A DNA stretch of 64,000 nucleotides, from NCBI RefSeq assembly GCF_008727735.1, contig NZ_CP044227.1, positions 310,001 to 374,000 of the forward strand, read 5' to 3'. Source of the DNA: Flintibacter sp. KGMB00164 (lineage in GTDB: Bacteria > Bacillota > Clostridia > Oscillospirales > Oscillospiraceae). This document shows, in pieces, positions 52,134-60,537 of the stretch. How positions within the stretch are numbered: position 1 is the stretch's first letter; each line of letters starts with the position of its first letter. A model generated the notes under the pieces. That model saw only the letters and a list, made by a program, of their open reading frames with translations, did no database searches and was not told where the DNA came from. The translations under genes were made by a program, and so were the position numbers.

Positions 52134-53609
52134 ATGCTGTATATTGGAATCGACCTTGGCACCTCTGCCGTTAAGCTCCTGCTGATGGATGAGGAGGGCC
52201 AAATCAAGAATGAAATCTCCCGGGAGTATCCCCTGGAGTTCCCGCAGCCCGGCTGGAGCCAGCAGAACCCGGAGGACTGGAAAGCTGCCGTGCTGGAGGG
52301 AGTCCCCGCCCTGCTGGAGGGCTTTGACAAGTCCCAGGTGGCGGGCATCGGAGCGGGCGGCCAGATGCACGGCCTGGTGGTGCTGGATGAGCACGACCAG
52401 GTGATCCGCCCGGCCATCCTGTGGAACGACGGGCGCACGGCCCAGGAGGTGGACTACCTCAACGAGGTGGTGGGACGGGAAAAGCTGTCCGCCCTCACCG
52501 CCAACATCGCCTTCGCTGGGTTCACTGCCCCCAAGATTTTGTGGATGAAGAAGCATGAGCCGGAGAACTTTGCCCGCATCCGCAAGATCATGCTCCCCAA
52601 GGACTACATCAACTACATCCTCACCGGCGTCCACTGCACCGACTACTCCGACGCCAGCGGCATGCTGCTGCTGGACGTGGAGCACAAGTGCTGGAGCCGG
52701 GAGATGCTGGACATCTGCGGCATCACTGAGAGCCAGATGCCCAAGCTCTTTGAGAGCTATGAGGCGGTAGGCACCCTGCTGCCGGAGATGGCCCAGAAGC
52801 TGGGCCTGCCCGAGAACGTAGTGGTGTGCGCAGGAGCGGGAGACAACGCCGCGGCCGCAGTGGGCACCGGAACTGTGGGCGCGGGGGGATGCAACATCTC
52901 TCTGGGCACCTCGGGTACCCTGTTTATCTCCAGCGACCACTTCGGGGTGGACCCCCACAACGCTCTGCACGCCTTCGCCCACGCCGACGGCTGCTACCAC
53001 CTGATGGGCTGCATGCTCTCCGCCGCCAGCTGCAACAAATGGTGGATGGATGACATCCTGGGTTCCCAGGACTACGCCGGGGCCCAGAAGGACATTACCG
53101 ATGACAAGCTGGGCTGCAACCACGTGTACTTTTTGCCCTACCTCATGGGGGAGCGCTCTCCCATCAACGATACCAACGCCCGCAGTGTCTTTATCGGCAT
53201 GACCATGGATACCAGCCGTACCGACCTGACCCAGGCGGTGCTGGAGGGTGTGGCCTTTGCCATCCGGGACAGCTTTGAGGTGGCCCGGTCCCTGGGGCTG
53301 GACATCAAGCGCAGCATGATCTGCGGCGGCGGTGCCAAGAGCCCCCTGTGGAAGAAGATCATGGCCAATGTGCTCAATGTGGAGCTGGATACTCCCGCCT
53401 CCGAGCAGGGACCCGGTATGGGCGGCGCGATGCTGGCTATGGTGGCCTGCGGAGCCTATCCCAGTGTGCAGGCGGTGTGCGACAAGCTGGTGAAGGTGGC
53501 GGACACAGTCCGTCCTGATCCGGAGATCGCCGCGCGCTATGAGCAGCGCTATGAGCAGTTTGCAAAAATCTATCCCGCGCTGAAGGGACTTTACCCTCAG
53601 CTGCTGTAA
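52134..53609 (+). CDS. xylB: Xylulokinase
   Basis: A 491-residue FGGY-family kinase that phosphorylates D-xylulose to D-xylulose 5-phosphate. It opens YIGIDLGTSAVKLLLMD; the GGQMHG motif at 75-80 is typical of xylulokinases, and the catalytic Asp is D237 in GAGDNAAAAVGTG. ICGGGAKSPLWKKIMANV is the ATP-binding part. GGAGG lies 5 bases before the ATG at 52134. It shows that the operon yields D-xylulose, although no XylA-type isomerase is encoded. Confidence 0.93.
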   Translation: MLYIGIDLGTSAVKLLLMDEEGQIKNEISREYPLEFPQPGWSQQNPEDWKAAVLEGVPALLEGFDKSQVAGIGAGGQMHGLVVLDEHDQVIRPAILWNDGRTAQEVDYLNEVVGREKLSALTANIAFAGFTAPKILWMKKHEPENFARIRKIMLPKDYINYILTGVHCTDYSDASGMLLLDVEHKCWSREMLDICGITESQMPKLFESYEAVGTLLPEMAQKLGLPENVVVCAGAGDNAAAAVGTGTVGAGGCNISLGTSGTLFISSDHFGVDPHNALHAFAHADGCYHLMGCMLSAASCNKWWMDDILGSQDYAGAQKDITDDKLGCNHVYFLPYLMGERSPINDTNARSVFIGMTMDTSRTDLTQAVLEGVAFAIRDSFEVARSLGLDIKRSMICGGGAKSPLWKKIMANVLNVELDTPASEQGPGMGGAMLAMVACGAYPSVQAVCDKLVKVADTVRPDPEIAARYEQRYEQFAKIYPALKGLYPQLL

Positions 53610-53630
53610 GCGAAACAAGGAGGGGCGTAC

Positions 53631-53876
53631 ATGAATGAAGAGGGACGTTTGATCCTGCGCCTGGCCGTGGGGCTGTACCTGGTCTATTTGGCCTACATGC
53701 TGATCTCCGCCCAGATGGCGGGGAATACCGGTATGAGTGATGTGATCGCCTATGCCGGAGGCGGCATCCTGGGCCTGGGCGGTCTGGGCTTTTGTGACTA
53801 CGCCCTGGTACGCTACTTCAAGGAGCGGAAGGCCCGGCAGGAGAAGAAAGACGTGCCGTCGGAGGAGGAGCCGTGA
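53631..53876 (+). CDS. Small two-helix membrane protein
   Basis: An 81-residue protein I do not recognise. Two hydrophobic segments (about 8-24 LRLAVGLYLVYLAYMLI and 40-60 AYAGGGILGLGGLGFCDYALV) are followed by a charged tail KERKARQEKKDVPSEEEP. AAGGAGG precedes the ATG by 7 bases. It lies 21 bases after xylB and its stop overlaps the start of the next membrane protein, so it is co-expressed with the pentose operon. Confidence 0.75.
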   Translation: MNEEGRLILRLAVGLYLVYLAYMLISAQMAGNTGMSDVIAYAGGGILGLGGLGFCDYALVRYFKERKARQEKKDVPSEEEP

Positions 53877-54547
53877 AACGCCGCTCCTTTCGGGAAATGG
53901 CGGTGCGGGTGGTGCTGCTGCTCATCGGGCTGTGGATCGCCCACCTGGGCGTGACCCTGTTTCTCCAGACCAACCTGGGCTCCGACCCTTTTAACGTCTT
54001 TGTCCAGGGCCTGTTCCGGGCCATTCCCTGGCCGGACTGGGCCGGAATGACCCACGGCCGGGTCCATCTGCTGGTGTCACTGCTTATTATGGTGGTGCTG
54101 CTGGTGGTGGACCGCAGCTATGTAGGCATCGGCACGGTGCTGTGCATGGCCCTGGGCGGCCCCATCATTGATGTGTACACCCTGTGGCTGGCCCCCTTCC
54201 TCAATGAAACCCTGCCCCTGGCGGTCCGGGTGCCCATGCTGGCAGTGGGCTGCGTTATCCTGGCCTTCGGCATGACCATCGTCATCCGCTCCCAGGCGGG
54301 CACCGGCCCCAACGACTTGGTGGCGGTGGTGCTCAGCGACAAGAGCGGGAAACCCTTCGGCCCGGTGCGCATCGGGGTGGACCTCACCTTCGCTCTGGTG
54401 GGCTTTGCCCTGGGAGGCGTGGTTGGGATAGGCACTATCATCTGTGCCTTCCTGGTAGGCCCTGCCGCTCAGCTGTTTTTCCCTGTGAGTGAAAAAATTT
54501 GTGTGTGTGTTTTGAATCAATTTGCGGGAGTAAACTCCCGGTCTTGA
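53873..54547 (+). CDS. YczE/YyaS-family membrane protein
   Basis: A 224-residue integral membrane protein with about five to six hydrophobic segments. The GLWIAHLGVTLFLQTNLGSDPFNVFVQGL opening and the repeated GSQAGTGPNDLVAVVLSDK-like region near 135 are typical of the YczE/YitT-type membrane family, whose function is unknown. The start is GTG at 53873, overlapping the previous stop by 4 bases (GTGA). Its presence in a pentose operon is unexplained; a transport or accessory role is possible. Confidence 0.75.
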   Translation: MKRRSFREMAVRVVLLLIGLWIAHLGVTLFLQTNLGSDPFNVFVQGLFRAIPWPDWAGMTHGRVHLLVSLLIMVVLLVVDRSYVGIGTVLCMALGGPIIDVYTLWLAPFLNETLPLAVRVPMLAVGCVILAFGMTIVIRSQAGTGPNDLVAVVLSDKSGKPFGPVRIGVDLTFALVGFALGGVVGIGTIICAFLVGPAAQLFFPVSEKICVCVLNQFAGVNSRS

Positions 54548-54558
54548 GGTGATAAGCT

Positions 54559-55194
54559 ATGATCATCCATTCAGTCTTTGACGCCGCCTTTGCCCCCTAC
54601 GGCAAGGTGCTGGGAGGCTATGACACCGCCGCCCTGACCGACACTCTGAAGTCGGTGACTCCCGTACCGGATGGGGTGGACTACGTTCCCTCTCAGCCGG
54701 AGCTGGAGCAGCTGCCCATTGCCGGACAGTTTGCCTCCAACGCCTACGGCGGCATGCCCATCCAGCTGGGATGGTGCAACGGACACAACACCAAGCTCAA
54801 CTGCCTGGAGTACCACCGGGACAGCGAGCTGAACATCGGCGCCCAGGACTTTATCCTCCTGGTAGCCAAGGAAGATGACATCGTAGACGGCCGTCTGGAC
54901 ACCGCCAAGGTGAAGGCCTTCCGGGCTCCTGCCGGCGCAGTGGTGGAGGTATATGCCACCACCCTACACTACGCCCCCTGTTCCGCCGCTCCCGGAGCCG
55001 GCTTCCAGGTGGTCATCGTGCTGCCCCGGGGCACCAACGGCCCCAAGCCCGCCATCACTCCCCTCAACGGAGAGGATGAGACCCTGTGGGCCTGCAACAA
55101 GTGGCTGCTGGCCCACGCCGACAGCAGCGAGGCCGCTCAGGGCGCTCCCGTGCGGCTGGATGGTATCAATGTGGATATTGCCGCGGATCTGTAA
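54559..55194 (+). CDS. DUF4867-family protein
   Basis: A 211-residue soluble protein of the DUF4867 family, not characterised to my knowledge. It is beta-rich and cupin-like, with GWCNGHNTKLNCLEYHRDSELNIG (about 72-95) and VYATTLHYAPCSA (about 132-144) providing His, Glu and Cys residues that could bind a metal. Its position between the transporter/kinase genes and the isomerase gene suggests a sugar-handling step such as a mutarotase or an isomerase partner; that is inference. Confidence 0.75.
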   Translation: MIIHSVFDAAFAPYGKVLGGYDTAALTDTLKSVTPVPDGVDYVPSQPELEQLPIAGQFASNAYGGMPIQLGWCNGHNTKLNCLEYHRDSELNIGAQDFILLVAKEDDIVDGRLDTAKVKAFRAPAGAVVEVYATTLHYAPCSAAPGAGFQVVIVLPRGTNGPKPAITPLNGEDETLWACNKWLLAHADSSEAAQGAPVRLDGINVDIAADL

Positions 55195-55226
55195 GCGGTA
55201 GATTTGAAAAGAGAGGTCTGATTATC

Positions 55227-56699
55227 ATGTTTGCCAATATTCCTGAGGTCAAGCTGGGCATCATTGCCGTGTCCCGCGACTGCTTCCCCATCGCCCTGTC
55301 CACCCAGCGCCGCCAGAATATCGTTGCCGCCTACGGCGAGGGCCTGTATGAGTGCCCCATCACCGTGGAGAACGAGGCCGATGCTCTGAAGGCTCTGGAT
55401 GATGTGAAGGCCCACGGCGTCAACGCCCTGGTGGTGTTCCTGGGCAACTTCGGTCCCGAGACCCCCGAGACCATCCTGTGCCAGAAGTTTGACGGCCCCA
55501 CCATGTATGTGGCTGCCGCTGAGGGCGACGGCGATCTAATCAACGGCCGCGGCGACGCCTACTGCGGCGTGCTCAACTGCTCCTACAACCTGGGTATGCG
55601 CCACCTGAAGGCCTACCTGCCTGAGTACCCCGTGGGCACCGCCCAGGAGTGCGCCGACATGATCCGGGAGTTTGTCCCCATTGCCCGGGCCATCATCGGC
55701 GTGAAGAACCTGAAGATCATCACCTTCGGCCCCCGTCCCCAGGACTTCTTCGCCTGCAACGCCCCCATCAAGGGCCTGTACGAGCTGGGCGTGGAAGTGG
55801 AGGAGAACTCCGAGCTGGACCTGCTGGTGGCCTACAAGGCCCACGCCGGGGACAAGCGCATCCCCGAGGTGGTGGCCGACATGCAGAAGGAGATGGGCGA
55901 GCGCACCTACCCCGACCTGCTGGAGCGGATGGCTCAGTTTGAGCTGACTCTGCTGGATTGGGCCGAGCAGCACAAGGGCGCCCGGAAGTATGTGGCCTTT
56001 GCCGACAAGTGCTGGCCCGCCTTCCCCGAGCAGTTCGGCTTTGAGCCCTGCTATGTGAACTCCCGCCTGGCCTCCCGCGGTATCCCCGTGGCCTGCGAGG
56101 TGGATATCTACGGCGCTTTGAGCGAGTACATTGGCGCCTGCATCACCGGCGACGCCATCACCCTGCTGGACATCAACAACTCCGTGCCCAAGTACATCTA
56201 CGACGAGGACATCGCCGGCAAGTTCGACTACGACATCAAGGACACCTTCATGGGCTTCCACTGCGGCAACACCCCCAGCTGCAAGATGTGCAACGGCTGC
56301 GCGGTGAAGTATCAGCTCATCCAGAACCGCCTGCTGGAGAACGGCGGTACCCCCGACTTTACCCGCGGCACCCTGGAGGGCGACATCGCTCCCGGCGAGA
56401 TCACCTTCTACCGCCTGCAGTGTGACAGCGAGGGCAACCTGCGCTCCTACATCGCTCAGGGCGAGGTGCTGCCTGTGGCCACCCGTTCCTTCGGCGGCAT
56501 CGGCATCTTCGCCATTCCTGAGATGGGCCGCTTCTACCGCCACGTGCTCATCCAGAAGCGCTATCCCCACCACGGTGCGGTGGCCTTTGCTCACTGTGGT
56601 AAGGCTCTGTTTGAGGTGCTCAAGTACTTCGGTGTCTCCGACATCGCCTACAACCAGCCCAAGAGCCTGCCCTATCCCACCGAGAATCCCTTCCAGTAA
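55227..56699 (+). CDS. L-fucose/L-arabinose isomerase-family protein
   Basis: A 490-residue member of the fucose/arabinose isomerase superfamily. Candidate metal ligands are E291/D293 in ACEVDIYGALSEY and H345 in FHCGNTP. An unusual Cys cluster (C346, C352, C355, C358, in CGNTPSCKMCNGC) follows that histidine. Because the operon's kinase is a xylulokinase and no xylA exists here, this enzyme may be the aldose-ketose isomerase that makes D-xylulose, a non-orthologous replacement of XylA; other pentoses are possible. A weak AGAGAGG lies before the ATG. A strong terminator follows. Confidence 0.82.
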   Translation: MFANIPEVKLGIIAVSRDCFPIALSTQRRQNIVAAYGEGLYECPITVENEADALKALDDVKAHGVNALVVFLGNFGPETPETILCQKFDGPTMYVAAAEGDGDLINGRGDAYCGVLNCSYNLGMRHLKAYLPEYPVGTAQECADMIREFVPIARAIIGVKNLKIITFGPRPQDFFACNAPIKGLYELGVEVEENSELDLLVAYKAHAGDKRIPEVVADMQKEMGERTYPDLLERMAQFELTLLDWAEQHKGARKYVAFADKCWPAFPEQFGFEPCYVNSRLASRGIPVACEVDIYGALSEYIGACITGDAITLLDINNSVPKYIYDEDIAGKFDYDIKDTFMGFHCGNTPSCKMCNGCAVKYQLIQNRLLENGGTPDFTRGTLEGDIAPGEITFYRLQCDSEGNLRSYIAQGEVLPVATRSFGGIGIFAIPEMGRFYRHVLIQKRYPHHGAVAFAHCGKALFEVLKYFGVSDIAYNQPKSLPYPTENPFQ

Positions 56700-56711
56700 T
56701 TCCCGATTCAA

Positions 56712-56745
56712 AACGGGGCGCTGTCAAACAGCGCCCCGTTTTTTT
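56712..56745 (+). terminator. Terminator of the pentose operon
   Basis: AACGGGGCGCTGT (56712-56724) pairs perfectly with ACAGCGCCCCGTT (56728-56740), followed by T. Confidence 0.93.
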
Positions 56746-56784
56746 GTTGGCTAAAAATTATTTTGCAAGTCGGCGGCAATTTTC

Positions 56785-56813
56785 TTCCATTTTCCACCGT
56801 TGTATATTATAAT
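56785..56813 (+). promoter_or_regulatory. Promoter of the ROK sugar kinase gene
   Basis: A perfect TATAAT (56808-56813) with a weak TTCCAT -35 box (56785-56790) 17 bp upstream; the leader to the gene is about 85 bases and has no evident structure. Confidence 0.55.
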
Positions 56814-56902
56814 GGCATTAAGTTCTCCGCTAAGGGGTGGAGAGACGAAGGAAGCAAGCAGTTCCCCAATCATACCATGGAATTATTGAGGAGGAGAGGC
56901 AC

Positions 56903-57901
56903 ATGAAACCCTATGCGTTCGGCGTTGACTTGGGCGGAAACGCCATTAAGATCGGTCTGTTCCAGACCACAGGCAATTTGGTAGAAAAGTGGACCATTCC
57001 TACCCGTCTGGAGGACCATGGCAGCCATCTGCTCAGCGATGTAGTGGACGCCATCCGCGCCAAGATGGAAGAGCGCTCCCTGACCTGGGATGTGGTCGAG
57101 GGTGTAGGCATGGGCGTGCCCGGACCGGTGGACCAGGACGGTACGGTGATGCGCTGCGTCAACCTGGGCTGGGACATTCTGAATGTGCCTAAGGCGGTGC
57201 AGGAGCTGGAGCCCGCCATTGAAAAGCTCAAGGTAGCCAACGATGTAAACGCCGCCACGCTGGGCGAGATGTGGCAGGGCGGCGCCCAGTGGAATAACAG
57301 CGCCGTGATGGTGACCCTGGGCGTGGGCGTCGGCAGCGGCATCGTAGTGGATAATAAGGTGTTTGTGGGCAGCACCGGCGCCGCCGGTGAGATCGGCCAC
57401 ATGTGCGTCAACCCCAAGGAGACCGAGCGCTGCACCTGCGGCAACTACGGCTGCCTGGAGCAGTACTGCTCCGATACCGGTCTGGTACATATCGCCAAGA
57501 TGGTGCTGGAGGAGCTGCCTGAGGCGCCCAGCATGCTGCGGGAGGGAGAGATCACCCCGGAGACCATCTGCCAGGCCGCCAAGAAGGGAGACATTGCCGC
57601 CTCTGAGGTGATGGAGCGCTTTGGACAGCTCATGGGTCAGGCCCTTACCGCTGTGGCCTGCACCGTCAATCCTCAGGTCTTTGTTATCGGCGGCCAGATG
57701 GCCCAGGCCGGTATGGTGATCCTCAAGCCCATTGAGACCTATTTCCGCCGCTATGCCTTCCACGCATTCCGCAACACGCCCTTTGTGCTGGCCGAGCTGG
57801 GCGAGGACGCTGGCATCTACGGCAGCGTGCGTATGCTCTTTGACGAGGTTAAGCTGGAGGAAGAGCCCGAATTGGAGGAGGAAGAGGAGCTGGATCTCTG
57901 A
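56903..57901 (+). CDS. ROK-family sugar kinase (glucokinase-like)
   Basis: A 332-residue kinase with the ATP motif GVDLGGNAIKIGLF at 6-19, the sugar/catalytic region VANDVNAATLGE, and the zinc site EIGHMCVNPKETERCTCGNYGCLEQYCS. There is no DNA-binding domain, so it is an enzyme rather than a repressor; the likely substrate is glucose. The C-terminus is a very acidic tail (LEEEPELEEEEELDL) beyond the usual end. GAGGAG lies before the ATG at 56903; the frame is open upstream to 56837 but without a ribosome site. Confidence 0.9.
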   Translation: MKPYAFGVDLGGNAIKIGLFQTTGNLVEKWTIPTRLEDHGSHLLSDVVDAIRAKMEERSLTWDVVEGVGMGVPGPVDQDGTVMRCVNLGWDILNVPKAVQELEPAIEKLKVANDVNAATLGEMWQGGAQWNNSAVMVTLGVGVGSGIVVDNKVFVGSTGAAGEIGHMCVNPKETERCTCGNYGCLEQYCSDTGLVHIAKMVLEELPEAPSMLREGEITPETICQAAKKGDIAASEVMERFGQLMGQALTAVACTVNPQVFVIGGQMAQAGMVILKPIETYFRRYAFHAFRNTPFVLAELGEDAGIYGSVRMLFDEVKLEEEPELEEEEELDL

Positions 57902-57907
57902 CCCACC

Positions 57908-57933
57908 GTGTCCCCGGCAGGGGCTGGGGACAC
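57908..57933 (+). other. Hairpin between the ROK kinase and YitT genes
   Basis: GTGTCCCC (57908-57915) pairs with GGGGACAC (57926-57933). No T run follows. Confidence 0.5.
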
Positions 57934-57971
57934 TTCGGTACCATATGGACGATTTGCCAGGGAGGATGGCA

Positions 57972-58841
57972 ATGAAAAAGATCTCGTTCACGGCCCTGGT
58001 CAGCATGGTGCTCAGCTGCGTGATCTGCAGTATCGCGGTCAACTGGGTGGCCCTGCCCAACGGCTTTGTCGTTACCGGCATCACCGGCCTGGCCATGACG
58101 GCGCAGGCGTTTACCGGCATCAACTATGCGCTGATCTACTACGGTCTCATGCTCCTGATCCTGGTGCTCACCTTTGTGATGTTGGGCTATCGGGAGGTGT
58201 CCAACATCCTGTTTCTCTCCTTCCTGTACCCCTTGGTGCTGTGGGTGCTCAACCACTGGACGGTGGAGATCATTTTGAAGGAGAAACTGATCGCCGTGAT
58301 GCTCTTCGGCGTCATCTACGGGGTGGGCGCAGGGATCACCTACCGCCTGGGCTACTCCTACGGCGGCACTGATACCCTGGCCAAGATCCTCAAGACCAAG
58401 GTGCTTAAGGCGGTGGAGCTCAAGCACATCCTGCTGGCACTGGACGGGATCATTATGGCTGTGATGCTGCTGCGCTTCAGTCTGGATGTGGTGGCCTACG
58501 CTCTGGTAGGACAGATCATCTACGTCAACAGCATGAACTACGTCATCTTCAACATGGGGCCCAAGCTCTATGAGATCCAGATCGTGTGTGAAAACTCCAA
58601 AGCCATCGAGTCCTTTGTCATCCATGAGATTCACAAAAGCGCCACCCTCAGTCAGGTCACCGGCAGCTACTCCGGCCAGACCAAGACCCAGGTGGACTGC
58701 GTGTGCAACTCCCGGGAGTATGTACAGCTGCGGGAGTTTATCCGGGATCAGGGGGTAGACTGCTTCATCAAGGTATTTCCTCTTACCCATGTGTTTGGAC
58801 AGAACAAGGATTTCCATCGGCTTAGCGATGAGAATCTGTAA
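57972..58841 (+). CDS. YitT-family membrane protein with DUF2179 domain
   Basis: A 289-residue protein with five to six hydrophobic segments (about 5-180) followed by a cytoplasmic DUF2179 domain (about 215-275, YEIQIVCENSKAIESFVIHEIHKSATLSQVTGSYSGQ). The GGTDTLAKILK segment is typical. The family is widespread in Firmicutes and its function is unknown. The ATG at 57972 is 7 bases after AGGGAGG; the ATG two codons earlier touches that site, and the much longer open frame lies inside the kinase gene. Confidence 0.85.
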   Translation: MKKISFTALVSMVLSCVICSIAVNWVALPNGFVVTGITGLAMTAQAFTGINYALIYYGLMLLILVLTFVMLGYREVSNILFLSFLYPLVLWVLNHWTVEIILKEKLIAVMLFGVIYGVGAGITYRLGYSYGGTDTLAKILKTKVLKAVELKHILLALDGIIMAVMLLRFSLDVVAYALVGQIIYVNSMNYVIFNMGPKLYEIQIVCENSKAIESFVIHEIHKSATLSQVTGSYSGQTKTQVDCVCNSREYVQLREFIRDQGVDCFIKVFPLTHVFGQNKDFHRLSDENL

Positions 58842-58845
58842 GGAC

Positions 58846-58884
58846 AAAAGAAAGACGGACCGCACTGCGGTCCGTCTTTCTTTT
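58846..58884. terminator. Bidirectional terminator, 19-bp perfect stem
   Basis: 58846-58864 and 58866-58884 are exact reverse complements around a single base, starting with AAAAG and ending in CTTTT, so A and T runs flank the stem on both strands. It ends both the YitT gene and the convergent glycosyltransferase gene. Confidence 0.93.
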
Positions 58885-58888
58885 GGTC

Positions 58889-60172
58889 TTAGCTCTTCCC
58901 CAGAGCCTTCTGGCTGCCGGTGTGGTAGATGGGCTTCCACTCCACCTTCCGGACCAGAGCGGCCAGGGAGATGGGAACGTAGGTAAACATGAAGATGGGG
59001 AAGGTAAATACGTACAGGATCTTCTTGTAGGTAGGAATCTGGATCTGCTTCCACTCGCTGAGCACAGTCAGAGCGCCGAAGAGCAGCAGGCCCAGGTAGA
59101 AGTTGACCACGGTAGAGCAGGCAAAGCTGCCGGACACGGCCAGGATCTTGTTGGTGATGTACACCGGCTGGCCCCAGCAGGCCAGACAGACCACCAGGTT
59201 GAAGGCCAGAGTCACCAGGGTGAGCAGCATACCGGGAGCGACAGTCATAAACATGTCGTAGCAGGACCAGCTCTGACGGGTAGGCTTACGCAGGAAGCCG
59301 CGGGTCAGGGCGGCGCTGTAATTGGCGTTGACCTGATAGAAGCCCTTGGACCAGCGCAGACGCTGATCCCAGCTCTGACGGAAGGTGGTGGGCTGCTCGT
59401 CATAGATGACCGCCTTGTCGCAGTAGCCGATGCGGCGGCCCTTCAGAGCACAGCTGACGGAGAACTCGATGTCCTCGGTAAGCAGGTGGAAGGGCCAGCC
59501 ACCGTTCTCACGGATAACGTCGGCATTGATCAAAAAGCCGGTGCCGGAGACGTGGCAGTTGGTGCCCAGAAGCATACGGGGGAAGTTGAGGAAGCGGGCC
59601 TCACGCAAGAACCAGATGGCGTAACCGGAGGAGATCCAGTTGTCGCCAAAGTTGCGGGAGTTGCGGTAGCAGGTGATGGCGCCGTAGTTGCCGCTGTCAA
59701 AGACCTTGTTCATCTCAGCGGTGAAGTTGGGGTCCACCAGATTGTCCGCATCAAAGATCATGTAGCCGTCATACTTGTCACGGCCCTCATGGTGCAGGGT
59801 GCGGAAGAGGAAGTCCAGGGCGTAGCCCTTGCCCTTCTTATTCTGGTTGAAACGCTCATAGACAATGGCGCCGGCCTGGCGGGACACCTCGGCGGTGTTG
59901 TCGGTGCAGTTGTCGGCCACCACATAGATGTCCAGGCAATCCTGAGGATAGCGCTGCTCTTTTAATGAGTGGATCAATTCTGCAATAACGCCTGCCTCGT
60001 TCCGGGCGGAAATCACCGCGGCATAGCGATGGATCTTGGCATCCTGGGACTGAGTCCAATGGTTGCGGCGGATCACGCCGATCACCAGGTAGACCAGCTG
60101 GTAAAAATAGGCCACCGTGAACAGGACCGCCAGGAAGAGGTTGAAGGCCTCCACCAGTTGAATCATATTCAT
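58889..60172 (-). CDS. Membrane glycosyltransferase, family 2
   Basis: A 427-residue processive-type GT2 enzyme. One N-terminal hydrophobic segment (about 7-33) is followed by the GT-A domain: AAVISARNEAGVIAELI, the metal DxD in IFDADNLVDP, the acceptor-site TED in LLTEDIEFS and QRLRW, then three C-terminal membrane segments (about 270-405). It probably makes or exports an extracellular polysaccharide or glycolipid. AAAGGTG lies 6 bases before the ATG at 60172; an upstream in-frame GTG overlaps it. It stands alone with its own promoter and terminator. Confidence 0.88.
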   Translation of the reverse strand: MNMIQLVEAFNLFLAVLFTVAYFYQLVYLVIGVIRRNHWTQSQDAKIHRYAAVISARNEAGVIAELIHSLKEQRYPQDCLDIYVVADNCTDNTAEVSRQAGAIVYERFNQNKKGKGYALDFLFRTLHHEGRDKYDGYMIFDADNLVDPNFTAEMNKVFDSGNYGAITCYRNSRNFGDNWISSGYAIWFLREARFLNFPRMLLGTNCHVSGTGFLINADVIRENGGWPFHLLTEDIEFSVSCALKGRRIGYCDKAVIYDEQPTTFRQSWDQRLRWSKGFYQVNANYSAALTRGFLRKPTRQSWSCYDMFMTVAPGMLLTLVTLAFNLVVCLACWGQPVYITNKILAVSGSFACSTVVNFYLGLLLFGALTVLSEWKQIQIPTYKKILYVFTFPIFMFTYVPISLAALVRKVEWKPIYHTGSQKALGKS

Positions 60173-60239
60173 GTTAATCACCTTTTAAATATCGTTGTTT
60201 ATCGTCTTCGGACCAGACTCAATGTACTGGGTCTGATAC

Positions 60240-60267
60240 ATCATAGCACGCTTTTAAAATATTACAA
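60240..60267 (-). promoter_or_regulatory. Promoter of the glycosyltransferase gene
   Basis: On the minus strand TTGTAA (60267-60262), a 16-bp spacer and TATGAT (60245-60240). Upstream, 60268-60470 is A/T-rich and non-coding, with no repeat that I can support. Confidence 0.65.
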
Positions 60268-60470
60268 GATTGTTTCATGAGTCTTAATGAAAAGTTAAGA
60301 GTTCGTTCATAAATTCACAAGGTTGTGGGAACATTTTAGCCTGAGTTCCCTTGAATTTCCTGTGCCAACTTGTACATTCCTAACAAAACTTAAGAAAAAG
60401 ATTTTTGCAGAGACTTTTAACCTATGAAATACTTTCTTAACAATTTACGAATTTCGCTTTCTTTTTCCGC

Positions 60471-60506
60471 AAAAAAACGGACCGCGGATAGGCTCCGTCG
60501 GTCCGT
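60471..60506 (-). terminator. Terminator of the SorC-family regulator gene
   Basis: ACGGACC (60477-60483) pairs with GGTCCGT (60500-60506); on the minus strand TTTTTTGCGG follows. Confidence 0.8.
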
Positions 60507-60537
60507 TCATATGTAAGATTTTCCATGCCTTCCAGCA

